DNA of 64,000 bases, taken from contig NW_002060955.1 of the NCBI RefSeq assembly GCF_000150275.1, positions 1,700,537-1,764,536 on the forward strand, read 5' to 3'. Position numbers and translations under genes: made by a program. This document shows, piece after piece, positions 48,801-59,975 of the stretch. The notes under the pieces are model-generated. The model was not told where the DNA came from and ran no database searches. It was given only the letters and a program-made list of their open reading frames with translations. The DNA comes from Trichoplax adhaerens. Lineage: Eukaryota; Placozoa; Uniplacotomia; Trichoplacea; Trichoplacidae. The first letter of the stretch is position 1. Each line of letters begins with the position of its first letter.

Positions 48801-51560
48801 ATTGAAATGCTCCTTTGGCTATTCTTGGAATCTCCGGCACGGCAATCCTCTTTGCATTATTAAATAGGCATTGGCCACGCACTACGTTAGTCGATAATTA
48901 TAATAATAGGTAATAACACATTGCTGGTCAATTGTGGAGCAATTTGCTATCAAAAAAATTATCAAAACATCGCATAGTAACGTCGTCGATTCTAGACTGC
49001 GTTAAGGCTAAGGTTGAGATTTATTGAGTGTCATAGGCATGCCAAGAAATTCCTGGCCTATTGTGCTCTTGGGCAAGATTTAAGCTAGGCTACTACTGTA
49101 GAATACAATCGATTTTCATTGCTTCTCGTATAATTAATAACAAGCATCTGTGGAAAAAATTTTAGGGGTATAAATAACGAAAAATAAGAAATTGATCAGA
49201 TACTTAAAAATTAACCATTTAAAATCCATATCTATCCGTGATCGTTCTTTCAGCGATTGCCAAGGCTGCTCCACCTGTCCTGAAACCCATGGCTAGAAAT
49301 ATTTCATGACATATTTCTAGAATCTCCCATCATAGTTATAATAGTATTTCAATACTTTCATTAAATATACATGTATGCTCTCTTACAAGGTCATGTCTTG
49401 TATAAGGAAATTATTATGTTAATAAGAAACAGCTTTACTTGTCGATCATGATTGAAATGAAATTTCTTAATCTATTCACTGATCATATCATATAAGTGAC
49501 TTGGCACCATTCAATCACGGCATCACAATGACATCATCTGTTTTAGAGCTCAAAACAAGGAAGTAGTAAAGTTGCTTTCCATCGTAATAATCAAAAATTA
49601 TCTTGAGCATCCATCGACTACTTAGAATAATACCTATTCGCTAATAGAACATGATTAAATCATGGCGTCATAATATCATCATCCATTTAGAGCTTAAATC
49701 AGGGAAGTAAAATTAAGTTCCAAGGTTATAAACAAGGATAATCATGAACGTATTTATTAATTGGAATAAAAGCTATTCAATGTCGATACTAACAATGGTT
49801 GTCCTACTTATAATTGCAAGAATACTCGGAAACTGCTTTTAAACATTCTTGGAATCGCCATCCCAGTCATGACACTTTTAAATATTAAAGATGCATTCTC
49901 CGTCGCTCAGATTATACATTGCATTCATCCTTTGCTAACACAAAATATATTATTTGTTAATCTTGGTTAAGTTATGGAATGGCAACATGATGAGATAGAA
50001 AGAATATTTTTAATGTTATAATGACATACGGAATAGACTATCCGCCCACTAGAATGGTAATGGAATACTGTACTAGAGTGAGTGCTTAAAATTTTATCCT
50101 AATATCGATCCTTTAGAGTTGCGATGCATCATTGTGATCAGTAGTTGCCTACCTCGATAAATTATCAGGAAAAATGCTTCTAATTGTATGATAATACATT
50201 ATATTACCTATCTATTAAAGTCGCAATTTAATATTATGCTTAGATTTTTTATTGCTAGTTTAATCGCCAGAAGGAATACTTTTGGTGCGGTGATAGTACT
50301 GTATTTTATAGTATCTATCCATCGAGCCGCAATGCATGACCATCGATAATCTATAATTAATTACTCTTTGACCTATTCCGAGAACTCCTGTTCTAGTAAT
50401 GGTACTTTTAATTATTTAATGTATTTCTTCTACGTGGTGAGAATGATCGTGTATTATCCTAATAGATGAATAGCAAAATGATATTCCATGCAGTCCACGA
50501 TCAAACCATGCTATCGTCATGAAATCAATTTTCATTCCTTTGAACGAGTTATAAACCTCATACGCATGAATGAATAATTTTAAGGCTTAGATAATTACTA
50601 GCAAGAAATGTTTTCAACTATGAAATTTAAAAGTGATAAAATGATGTCAGTTTATCACTGGCTACAGTAATAATAAAATATTATCCGCATGCTAACCCTG
50701 CAATTTGAAACGTTAGAATTCTGATCTGAGCTATAACGACTGTTATATACCATGCAAGACTATGAAAGACATTTTGCTGATCGATTATATTATAATTAAA
50801 CCATAGCGTAGCAATGCAATAGGATAGCTATTGGCTACTTGTCAAGAAAATATTACGAAACAATTCTTGAAGGGTCATGATAATATAGCGTTCATATACT
50901 CGTGCTATCCGATATTGCTAGAGACGCAATCTTATTTAAGAGGATGAAAGGTTATCCCATTCCGAATTAGTAAGATAATCTAAAATACTTCTTGGTCTGA
51001 AACTAGAATTTCTATCCTAGTTATAAAAGACAGTTTCAACGGCATTTTTAGATAGTATAGTCAGTTATGCATAATACTAATTAAAATGGCAGTTGCATTC
51101 CTAATGATGCAGGTAATTTGAAACGTTTCATCTCCTATTCTTGGAATTTCTATCCAAGTAATAACGATATGAAATACTTTCTTTATTACATACCTAATTT
51201 TGTCCATGATGCGCCACAGTAATGAGCTCGAAACAAGGACAGATTACCTAAAAGTTCATAATCAACCTATTATGCCACTATTCAATCATCTTCCACTGAA
51301 TTTAACATCATTTAATAATGATTAGTCTTTGCTTGATTAGTGCACGTAAATAAGAGTAATAATAGCCTAAAATAAAACTTGTTCAATCTTTATTAACGCT
51401 AGTCTGCTCTTATCGATGGTGTGTGGGCAATGCAAATGCTCCATAAACTCTTTCTGGATTCCAATCATAGCTATACAGTTTTAAATGGATACTCCCTCAT
51501 GCGGTATTATATATCGCGTTAATAGATAGTAAACAGGAGTCATATTGGCACTAGCCCTTC
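48800..51560. repeat. Old dispersed repeat family
   Basis: A motif of ATTCTTGGAAT(C/T)(T/G)CC followed by CACGGCAAT / CCCAGTCATGAC / CCAAGTAATAACGA and then TTTAAAT recurs at about 48820, 49310, 49845, 50380, 51135 and 51445. Spacing is uneven (about 300-750). It is probably a decayed long-unit satellite. Confidence 0.5.
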
Positions 51561-53003
51561 ATAGAGCTAAGTATTTGTGACAGAATTGATTTTCACTTTA
51601 CTTGACAGTAGAATGAGGCATTTAAAGCCCAACGTATGCCTGTGATAGAATGCTTTTCAGTTTACCGTAAATTCGATATCTACCTGTAGACTAAAGTAAG
51701 CATCCCGTCGTTCACCAATCTTGAATGGCAATAGGCAATAGCCAAATAAAACCAACTTAGTTCGCTAGTAGCCTATTACTAAAGCTATGATACGGCAATG
51801 GAAGCCAATTTATACAGTATGACGATGGTCATGATATTTATTACGTAGAAATGAATTTCCCGCCAATGCCAATAGCGTCTCTATTAAGTAAACGAATTAT
51901 CAATCATTCACTATAAACCATAAAACCCTTCCCTATACTTAATCAGCTATTTCTTTGCGTAGCATTAGCTCAGAAAGTACAGGAAATAAGAAAATTTTCT
52001 CAATTTGGTTTACTGTGATGGACAATAAATTCATATAGGAAGTCATTTATTAAACGTATGGTATTCCAATGCTGTAAATATAATAGACCGTATTGGAATA
52101 CCGTACGTTAATATAGCGTAATAGCAAACTGGATATGAATAGTCATCGCTCTTACAATTTTCTACTAATTGACGTATCATACAATACTGTAGTAGGCAAG
52201 AATCACAACACACCTACAGTACCTCCAAGCTACACGAAATTTTCCAAAAGGATAATCCGCATGACTATAGCAAATTTTATTACAGTACGGTAACTTTTTA
52301 CTATACAATGTAGTAAAAGCCTTAGACCAAACTGAAGAGCAGATCAAACTTTTTATTTAAATACAAATTTATGCGCACAAGGGCACAATAAAACATGCTG
52401 TAAAACTTTCTACGTTTACTAAGTTTAATATAGTAAATTTTGACGCTAACGTTGCCGATATCAAATAACCAATAATTAAACTTATGCAACCGTTTCTACT
52501 AATTCTATTTTGCCTACTGTATTGATGAAATAATGTACCCGAATAGCGAGATAGACTCTAAATTTACTTGGATAAAATCATGATATCATAGATTGAATAA
52601 CTATAGGCATAAAATGTTGGAAAGAAACTATGTTAGAAGTGATATGGCAATTTCATAAACAACTGTATATAAATAGAGTTTGAAAAAAATTTGAAAACTG
52701 CTGCAGCTAAATTACAGTTGAAGTTAATTTATAAACAAGATATTTAAAGCTCATTTTTTTGTACAAGCGATATTTAGACAACTGGTACAAGTACTATTAA
52801 TAAAGTAATCATCTATTAAACTTTTCAGATAAGGGTAAAACATTACTAGCCCCTTTACCTACATTACTGTTTACATTACAAGCGAGTACGTGTATAATGT
52901 ACGAGTATGTCAGTAAAACAGAATGTTAACGATCTATATTTTACAAGATTGACTCGTACGTAAACCATGTCTTTGCACGAGCATAGAGCCAGAAATGCTA
53001 CCA
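51561..53003. other. Flank downstream of MDC1-like gene
   Basis: No gene. Contains a pair GTATGGTATTCCAATGCTGTA and its near-inverse ATTGGAATACCGTAC (about 52057-52108) that could form a hairpin. The distal part presumably includes the 3' UTR of the next gene. Confidence 0.4.
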
Positions 53004-56000
53004 TTACGTTTTTCTACGTTTACTGGCTCTACTTGGAGGAGTGGCAATTGCTGCTTTAGCAGTCGATCGACTACGTTTCTTACCAGCAACTACGGGCAAC
53101 ATGTCTTTTGGCCATAATATATTATTGTCCGTATCCAATGCTTGCCGCAATACACCACTTAAGAGTAACTCAGCACTGTGTACAGTCATACAATTTTTAA
53201 CAGCATCGAAGCAAACGTCTTCGTCTTCATCACAGCTTATAATTAACACATTATTGTTAGGATTAGTTGGCATTTTACTTAAGTAGTGACCACCAGCACA
53301 TTCTACAATCATTTTCATTTGTTCCGGCGGTGGGCGTACATTCGGTGTCACATACACTTCATAATTTTCAAGTAATGGTTTTTCTTTCGCATTATCATGA
53401 GCTTGCCTGATTAGAAAGTTATTCTGCCTTTCTGCAACACGATCTTTGATGAAATAAGCAGCTGATGGTACAAATGTTTTGGCAGATTTACAGGCATCAA
53501 GCCACTTCGTATTGACGATAGGAATGCCTCTCGATAGGCCACATAAAAATTTAACGGTCCTTCGAATTTTGTCTGTCACTAAATGTGTACATTCCTGGAT
53601 ATTATCAACTACTTGACCTCCTAAAGATTTAATTGTCTATAAAATAAAACAATACAAATTAGTTCTTATACATGTGTAAGCTACATAAATTGAAAGTTAT
53701 AGTCCACGCAGCCTGACGCAGGGCAAGAAACTAAAACTTACTTTTTCACCATCTTCATCAATGAAACCTGTAAACATAACTTTAACCGTCGGATTTTTGC
53801 ATTCTGATTCAACACTAGATGCATAAATGGTAGACGAGCTATCTTTACCAGAAGATTCAAACGGCTGTTTTCTAGATCTTCCTCTTGTGCTACTGACACT
53901 TTGAGATTTATCTTTGATATTAGAAGGTGCTGATTTTTGCCTTTTATTTCCATTTCTCCTACTTGGACTTTTTACTTCCAAAGTATCCACAGTGTCGCTA
54001 CTTTTCTCGGTAGTGCAACTTTCTAGTGCAATATTTGGCGATTCTTCGTCTACGGTTGCATAATTTAAATTGTCGTCGGTTTCAGATGGGGATAACTCAG
54101 TAGTCTCTTTTTGGTCATGTGATATTTTTCTTTTGATGCCAGATTTTGTAGATTCTTCTTGCTGCCGAATTGAATCAACTATCGACAATTTCTCTTCACT
54201 ATCCTTAGCAGATACATCTTTATTATCAGAAAGCTTACTTGCGATCTTGCCATCTTTATTTTGATCCTCTTGAGCTACTGGAGCTGTGGAGAATAACGGA
54301 CTGGAAAAGCCTTGATTATCGTCTATATCAGTAGCATCAGAGTCGTCATTTGCATCTGCAACCTCTTCAGTAATTTGCTGTTTAACAGGTCGTAAATCCA
54401 AGGTCGATGGCAATTTCTCTACAGAGGGTACACTATCGAATAAACTCTTATCAGATTGGATACTAGTTTTTACTTCATCATCTGAACTGTATGCAACAGT
54501 GGTTGCCATTGGTAGATCGACATGTTTGTCTTTTTCTTTCTGACAAACGATCGATTCATTAAACTCATCTTCTGATTCCGTATCTGCTTCATATGGATCT
54601 TGTGCTCTAGCTTTATTATCAGACGAAGCACTAGCAGCTGTGTTTGAATTAGCATTTCCTAGGAAAAGATTGGTGCAAGAAAAAAGAAATCAGAATCAGT
54701 TAGAACCAACCTTTTGTCAATTTAATGATAGCGTTGTGTTTTAAAACTAACCATCATCTACATAGGAAATAGTTTGATCTTGGTCCTTATCATCTAAATT
54801 TAATTTGTATGCTATAGTTGCATCATCATTGTTGGCAATCGTTTTTTCACTTTTATCGTCTTTATCAGCATCAGTAGAGATGTCATATGCTAGCGTTTCT
54901 TCGTAAAAACTGCTCTCTTTTCCCTTGCTAGCTATTTCATTATTATCAACCTCTATTTCATAGCAAAGCGTTTCTTGATAATCACTCGCTCGTTTTGTAT
55001 CTTTATGGCTAATTTCATCATCAGTTGGTGTAGACTGCTTAGCATCATCATCAATGTTATATGGAATCGTTTCTTGATTGTAGCTATCCTGCACTTTAGA
55101 AGTACTACTATTTTGAATATTCTCGGCATTCACGATTTTGGAGTAATCATTCTTTTCTTCCGCATCATCATTACTTGTATCATCACATGGCAATGTTGCC
55201 TCATTTGAAATAGTTGCGCTATGATTTATATCTTTTCTGAACTGCGAGCTCTTACTTTCATCCGTATAAACTAGAGTCTGTTGATCGTCAGTATCCTTGT
55301 CTGCAACAGATGACCGACGTTGTTTGTTGTTAGGCTGGCTTTCTTGGCTACTTCCACTGCCAGAAGTTTCAGCTGAGTAAGCTTCAACTGCTTCCAAATT
55401 AAACGTGACCGTTTTCTTGGAATTTATTTCTTGCTGAATTTTACTGTCATCGTGCTTTCGTGGTATAGCTGGTGATACTGTTTCAACTTTTTTTAATAAC
55501 AGTTCATTACTGCTGTTAGAATCAGGTAAGTCATCTCCGTTGGAATCTACAAAATATACAATCGATTCGAGTCCGGTGATTAATATAAAAGGCGTCTACG
55601 CTAACAAATTTGCATTAATCTGCAAAGGTAAAAAGCATAGCACAATGTTTAATGCTAGGATTTATTTACTTCACAGTGACATGTAAACAAGACATAATTC
55701 TATATTCACGATACACTTTATAGAAATGTGCAATCACAATTAGCAAGTTTGATTTTATTGTACTCATAGTCCTGTCATAATCAATTTATTAAGACCTGAT
55801 TGTTTCTCACGATCGGGCTTTTCTTTTACATCATCGTCCATGTTTTCTGCCTACAAGGAGCACAAAATGCAAAAACGTACGTACGAGAGTAATCACTGAT
55901 TTTATCCTACATGTAAAGATTTTTGCAATGTACTATTAACAAGAGCAATAATAAATTAATTACCAACGTGTGTCAAAATGATAGGTATGAGTATCTCTTA

Positions 56001-57811
56001 CTTGTAAGTTAAGCATTAATTCTGATTCTGATGGAGTATCACTGCCATCGTCTTCTTCGTTATCATCTTGCTCTATCGTACGAATGTAACAAAGTCTAAG
56101 TGATGTCAACGTGTTTTTAAATGGCCTCAAAGAGTAATGTATTTGAAAGAAGATTCTTCTAATCACATCTTATATTTACTAACTAACATGAAATAACAGC
56201 GAGTTCAACATGACATCATACCTAAATTTTTCAAGTACTGACAGCGAACATCGCCAAAAATGAGCATATCGCAGTGGTTTAACTCGTAACGAACATGCGG
56301 CTGAAGTTGTAGCTTTCCACGACGTGATTTGTTCTTGCTATCGCAATCATACAATAGGTGCATGTCGCCAGCAATTTCGATGCATGCATGGCGTTTGGAG
56401 AGTGGTTTTACCGGAACATGCACGGTACTTTTTTTGTCGCGTCCAATATAATTTTTACCTCGGCGAATAGGAAAGATTGCTTCTTGAAATTCCTCACGCC
56501 ACCGAAAGACTTTCAAGTATCCAACCTGTAAAGCATATGATGACATGGTTAACAGTGACTACCCTACTGCATATGCATAAGTTATAAATCAGCAAGCAAG
56601 TTGTAGCCAGAAAGCCATCATGCGCATGGTAAGATTCAGATTAATTATTACCCTCGTTTGATTGCACTGCACAGCCTACTCTGTATCGAACTAGATTACA
56701 TTACGTCCATCTACAGTCGATGCTAAAGTCACTATTCTTGCAACTTTATACAGTAAATAACTCAGGACCAGGCTCTTGGTGCAGATTCGAGCTACTAAAA
56801 AGGTGCAATGGTGATAAATTGCGCAGGGCCACTTCAGGCCGCCATTAGCATCGTGAGCCATGAGAAATGGAGGATAAGAATCGTGGCCAAGAGTAATTCG
56901 GTTTTGTGTAGCTGTTAGCGTTGTCCAACCATGAGAAATGGATATTTTGAATCATGGCCAAAGTAGTTGGATACATTATCATTATAAAGTCATCATTTTT
57001 TGATCACTTAATTAAATGATTCATAATTATAAGCACTGCTAAATTAAGGCTATAGGCGCAGATTCGAGCTACTAAAAAGGTGAAATTGTGACGAGATGCT
57101 GCAGATCCGGTACAGCTATATTGTATACTGTATACATCTCCAGAGGTCATTTTTGGCAGTTCATCAATGATTCATCCTAAGGCTCTACAGTAGGCTACTA
57201 AAATGGTGAAATAGTGATGAAATACTTGTCGGTAAAGTCCTGCAATTTACGCCAAGGGATAATAACAATCATGGTCCAGAGAAGTTTGCTACATTCTCAA
57301 CTAGATCATTAACGTGCAGAGATCAAGTCCAATAGACACAGTAAGAATATATTAAAGTCTAAGTCATGATTTATTTTCCACCTGGGTGCAGATTAGAGCT
57401 ACTAACTGTATTGGGTGAAATGGTGATGAAGTACTGGCAAAGAGTATGATAGGTAGTGTCCAGATATTTATGCGATCTGCCAAGCTAGCATGTCAAGTCT
57501 AACGAGTATTTCTTGATGATTTTCTCATCCATGATATCGTGGTTGTGGTTTTCGATCGGTAGATGTATTGATTCTACTGACTATATATTCTACGAGCGTG
57601 ATCTTAAGCTCCATTACGTCATAATACGATGAACAATAACGGTGAAAAAGCCATGATGATTTTACAAGAATGCAATTAAAACCTTGCAGCCCGTTCATGC
57701 GTAGGCATACCTAAAGATACTTACCGGAGTGGATGCATCCTGTGCACTCTTGACGACATCTTCTTCTTGTTGAAAGACGTCCAAGTCCAGTGGTATCGTA
57801 AAATCATCCAT
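53004..57811 (-). CDS. MDC1-like DNA-damage mediator (FHA, acidic repeats, tandem BRCT)
   Basis: Nuclear scaffold expected to bind phospho-H2AX through its BRCT pair and recruit repair factors. Exons 3' to 5' on minus: 53004-53636, 53742-54658, 54752-55546, 55796-55850, 56002-56095, 56222-56525, 57725-57811. It starts at an acidic MDDFTIPLDLDVF; an 1.2 kb intron follows. The FHA exon reads TPVGYLKVFRW, YIGRDKKSTV, LSKRHACIEI (conserved GR, S..H). Next come acidic exons with GSDTPSESE, then a region with seven T-[LIV]-x-Y motifs, then a basic Ser-rich part with KRQKS-type patches. The C-terminal BRCT pair has VKVMFTGFID, LGGQVVDN, THLVTDKIRRTVKFLCGLSR, GIPIVNTKWLDAC and YEVYVTPNVRPPPEQM, very close to the MDC1 pattern, then a basic tail. 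The FHA exon donor at 56222 leaves the frame two bases off; a GTACTT donor 17 nt earlier (exon edge 56239) restores it and gives 955 residues. No PST repeat is present. Confidence 0.92.
56546..57724 (-). other. First intron of MDC1-like gene with internal repeats
   Basis: A diverged unit (GTGCAGATTCGAGCTACTAAA, AGGTGAAATGGTGATGA) recurs at about 56779, 57057, 57188 and 57388, together with TGAGAAATGGA near 56859 and 56931. No separate gene seen. Confidence 0.6.
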
Positions 57812-58200
57812 TGCTTTAATTGGCTTGCAACGATAACGTGTTACAATGGCAACGTGATCGCCTTTTCGAGGCTTAACAGAAAACTGGATGTAGACTGCAC
57901 AAGTTGATCAAGGCGGTAGCCAATGGATGCCCTGGCAATGATCCAATTTGCTTTGACTGCTATTATTCTCAAACAGAGGATGCAAATACTCGCTTGCACA
58001 ATTGGATCAGTAGAATAACGTTAATGAAACTCTGGCACTTTCATCAATGACCAATCACAACTGATAGAAGGAAAGAAATTTCTTCTTGTTAGACCATCCT
58101 AGTTCTACAAGGCTGAAAAAGGTCGTGGAGAAGAGGAATTTGGATCATCCTTCTCTTGCTTGGCACTCTATCAGGCTGAGCAAGGAGTTGCGCCAAAAGC
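57812..58200. other. Upstream flank of MDC1-like gene
   Basis: Presumed promoter and 5' UTR. No specific element recognised. Short open frames near 58086 are not supported. Confidence 0.35.
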
Positions 58201-58202
58201 AA

Positions 58203-58465
58203 ACATGTACGAGCAGGTACGCTACAGTACTGTCCACTGTACTGTGCAGAATAAGCTGTCATCCCTAGGGTGATTTCTGTCTTATTGATCGTGTGATACG
58301 CGTTGAAAACCGATGACACGTTATTGACCAGCTGGAGGACGTACGGTACAGTACTGTACACTGTACTGTGCAGAATAAGCTGTCATCCCTAGAGTAATTT
58401 CTGTCTTACTGATCGTGTGATACGCGTTGAAAACCGATGACACGTTATTGACCAGCTCGAGTACA
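58203..58465. repeat. ~119 bp direct repeat, two copies, GTAC-rich edges
   Basis: Copies from about 58225 and 58344 share CACTGTACTGTGCAGAATAA, GCTGTCATCCCTAG, TTTCTGTCTTA, GATCGTGTGATACGCGTTGA and AAACCGATGACACGTTATTG. Flanks carry TACAGTACTGTAC-type palindromes. Confidence 0.92.
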
Positions 58466-58900
58466 GTGTAAAAGCAGATTGTACTGTAAAAATGTAGAGT
58501 ACTGTACTGTACGTTGGATTGATAAAAAGCAGAATACCGTCTTGACACCTACAGTACTGTACTGTACAGTATACAGTAATATAGATCCTGGAGTCGCACA
58601 CAGCACAGTATGCTGTGGAAATCATACAGTACTGTACACTGTGCAGTAATATACTGTACAGTGTACAGTGTACAGTACAGCATAGTACTCTACTAATCTG
58701 TACTGTAGCCCGAATTTCGACTACCGTGACAATAGTTTTGCTTAAGCTGTTGCTCAATATTCACAGGCGTACATGATATTCTATTGTCTAGTGTCTACTC
58801 AACGACTCATAAACTGGTAGATTAAGTACTATAGCGTACAGTACATTGTCTTTGTTGATGGCCCGATGAATGCGAGTCATGGCTGAAATCCACTGCGGAT
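58466..58900. other. GTACAGTACTGTAC palindrome cluster
   Basis: Dense overlapping self-complementary stretches, for example near 58497-58512, 58550-58578 and 58625-58680. Open frames on the minus strand here are read-through of this sequence. Confidence 0.7.
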
Positions 58901-59490
58901 GGCTTTCAAAATCATATCGTGCCTACAGTACGGAATCATGATCGCATTCTGTGAAACTGTGTGTAAAATAAATGTCGTAGAAAGCTGATATACTATACTG
59001 TAATTTACGACATATGTTTTCCACGAGCCTATACCGTACTATACTGTACTGTACAGTGTACAGTACTGTGATTTGGTGCATCGGTTTGCACTCTGGAGTC
59101 TCCATACTAGACAGACTGATAGATGGACCCTAAAATCGTTAGCCTACAGTAGACCTACTGAAACAACTGCACAGCTACCTAGTAATGATAGCAATGGCAG
59201 CTAAGGCTTTCAAAATCATGTCGTGCCTATAGTAAGGGAACCATGATCGCATTGTGTGAAACTGTGTGTAAAATCAATGTCGTAGAAAGCTGATACACTA
59301 TAGTGTAATTGACACCTTCATTTGCGACATCTGTTTTCCACGGATCGATACGGTACTGTACTATACTGCGATTTCGTGACTGTGTCACGTCTTGCTAGTG
59401 GACAGACTGACATATGGACCCCACAATCGTTAGACTATAGTAAACCTAGTGAAACAACGGCATACTGGAAGTAGGCGCGTCTCCATACTG
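58900..59490. repeat. ~300 bp direct repeat, two copies
   Basis: Copies from about 58905 and 59207 share CTTTCAAAATCAT.TCGTGCC, ATCATGATCGCATT, TGTGAAACTGTGTGTAAAAT, AATGTCGTAGAAAGCTGATA, GTTTTCCACG and ACAGACTGA.A.ATGGACCC. Confidence 0.88.
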
Positions 59491-59975
59491 GACATACTGA
59501 CGAACGGACAGGAGGAAGATTGGCTTAAAGTAGACCTACTGAAACATTAGTGCAGCTCGCTAGCAACGGTATACCGAAAAGACAAGCTCAAGACCAAGTG
59601 GACGCAAGCCAATCCATGCAGCCAATTCAAATTGACAGTTATTCTTCTCGCCAAGCTGAGGATAAAAACACTTTCTCGATCTTGGCCTTGATTGCAATGA
59701 TGGAAAATCATCCAATCAACTAATGTACAGTTGTTATCCATCATGTCCTTAGCGGAGAGACGATTGAACGATCTTGTAGGTGGTAGAAAAGCCAAGAAAT
59801 TGGTCTCCGTTAATTGAATTATTGATCGATCGAAAACAATTTAGTGGCATCGTCCTCAACATCGTTGCTGACAAGTACAACGCTAAAGCAATTTGAAATT
59901 ATTGATTTCATCGACATTCGTTTCCATTTCTTCTATAATCGATACACAGGTAGTTTCCAATGTAACATAATTATC
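59491..59975. other. SLAIN upstream region
   Basis: Presumed promoter and 5' UTR. The frame of exon 1 is open upstream to 59844, but the added residues are not family-like. Confidence 0.4.

Noticed and set aside
53738-54655. Alternative frames overlapping the MDC1-like exon
   Set aside because: Shadows of the real frame, which joins both neighbours in phase.
58389-58757. 122-codon minus-strand frame
   Set aside because: Mostly translated GTAC palindromes (TVQYC-type), not protein-like.
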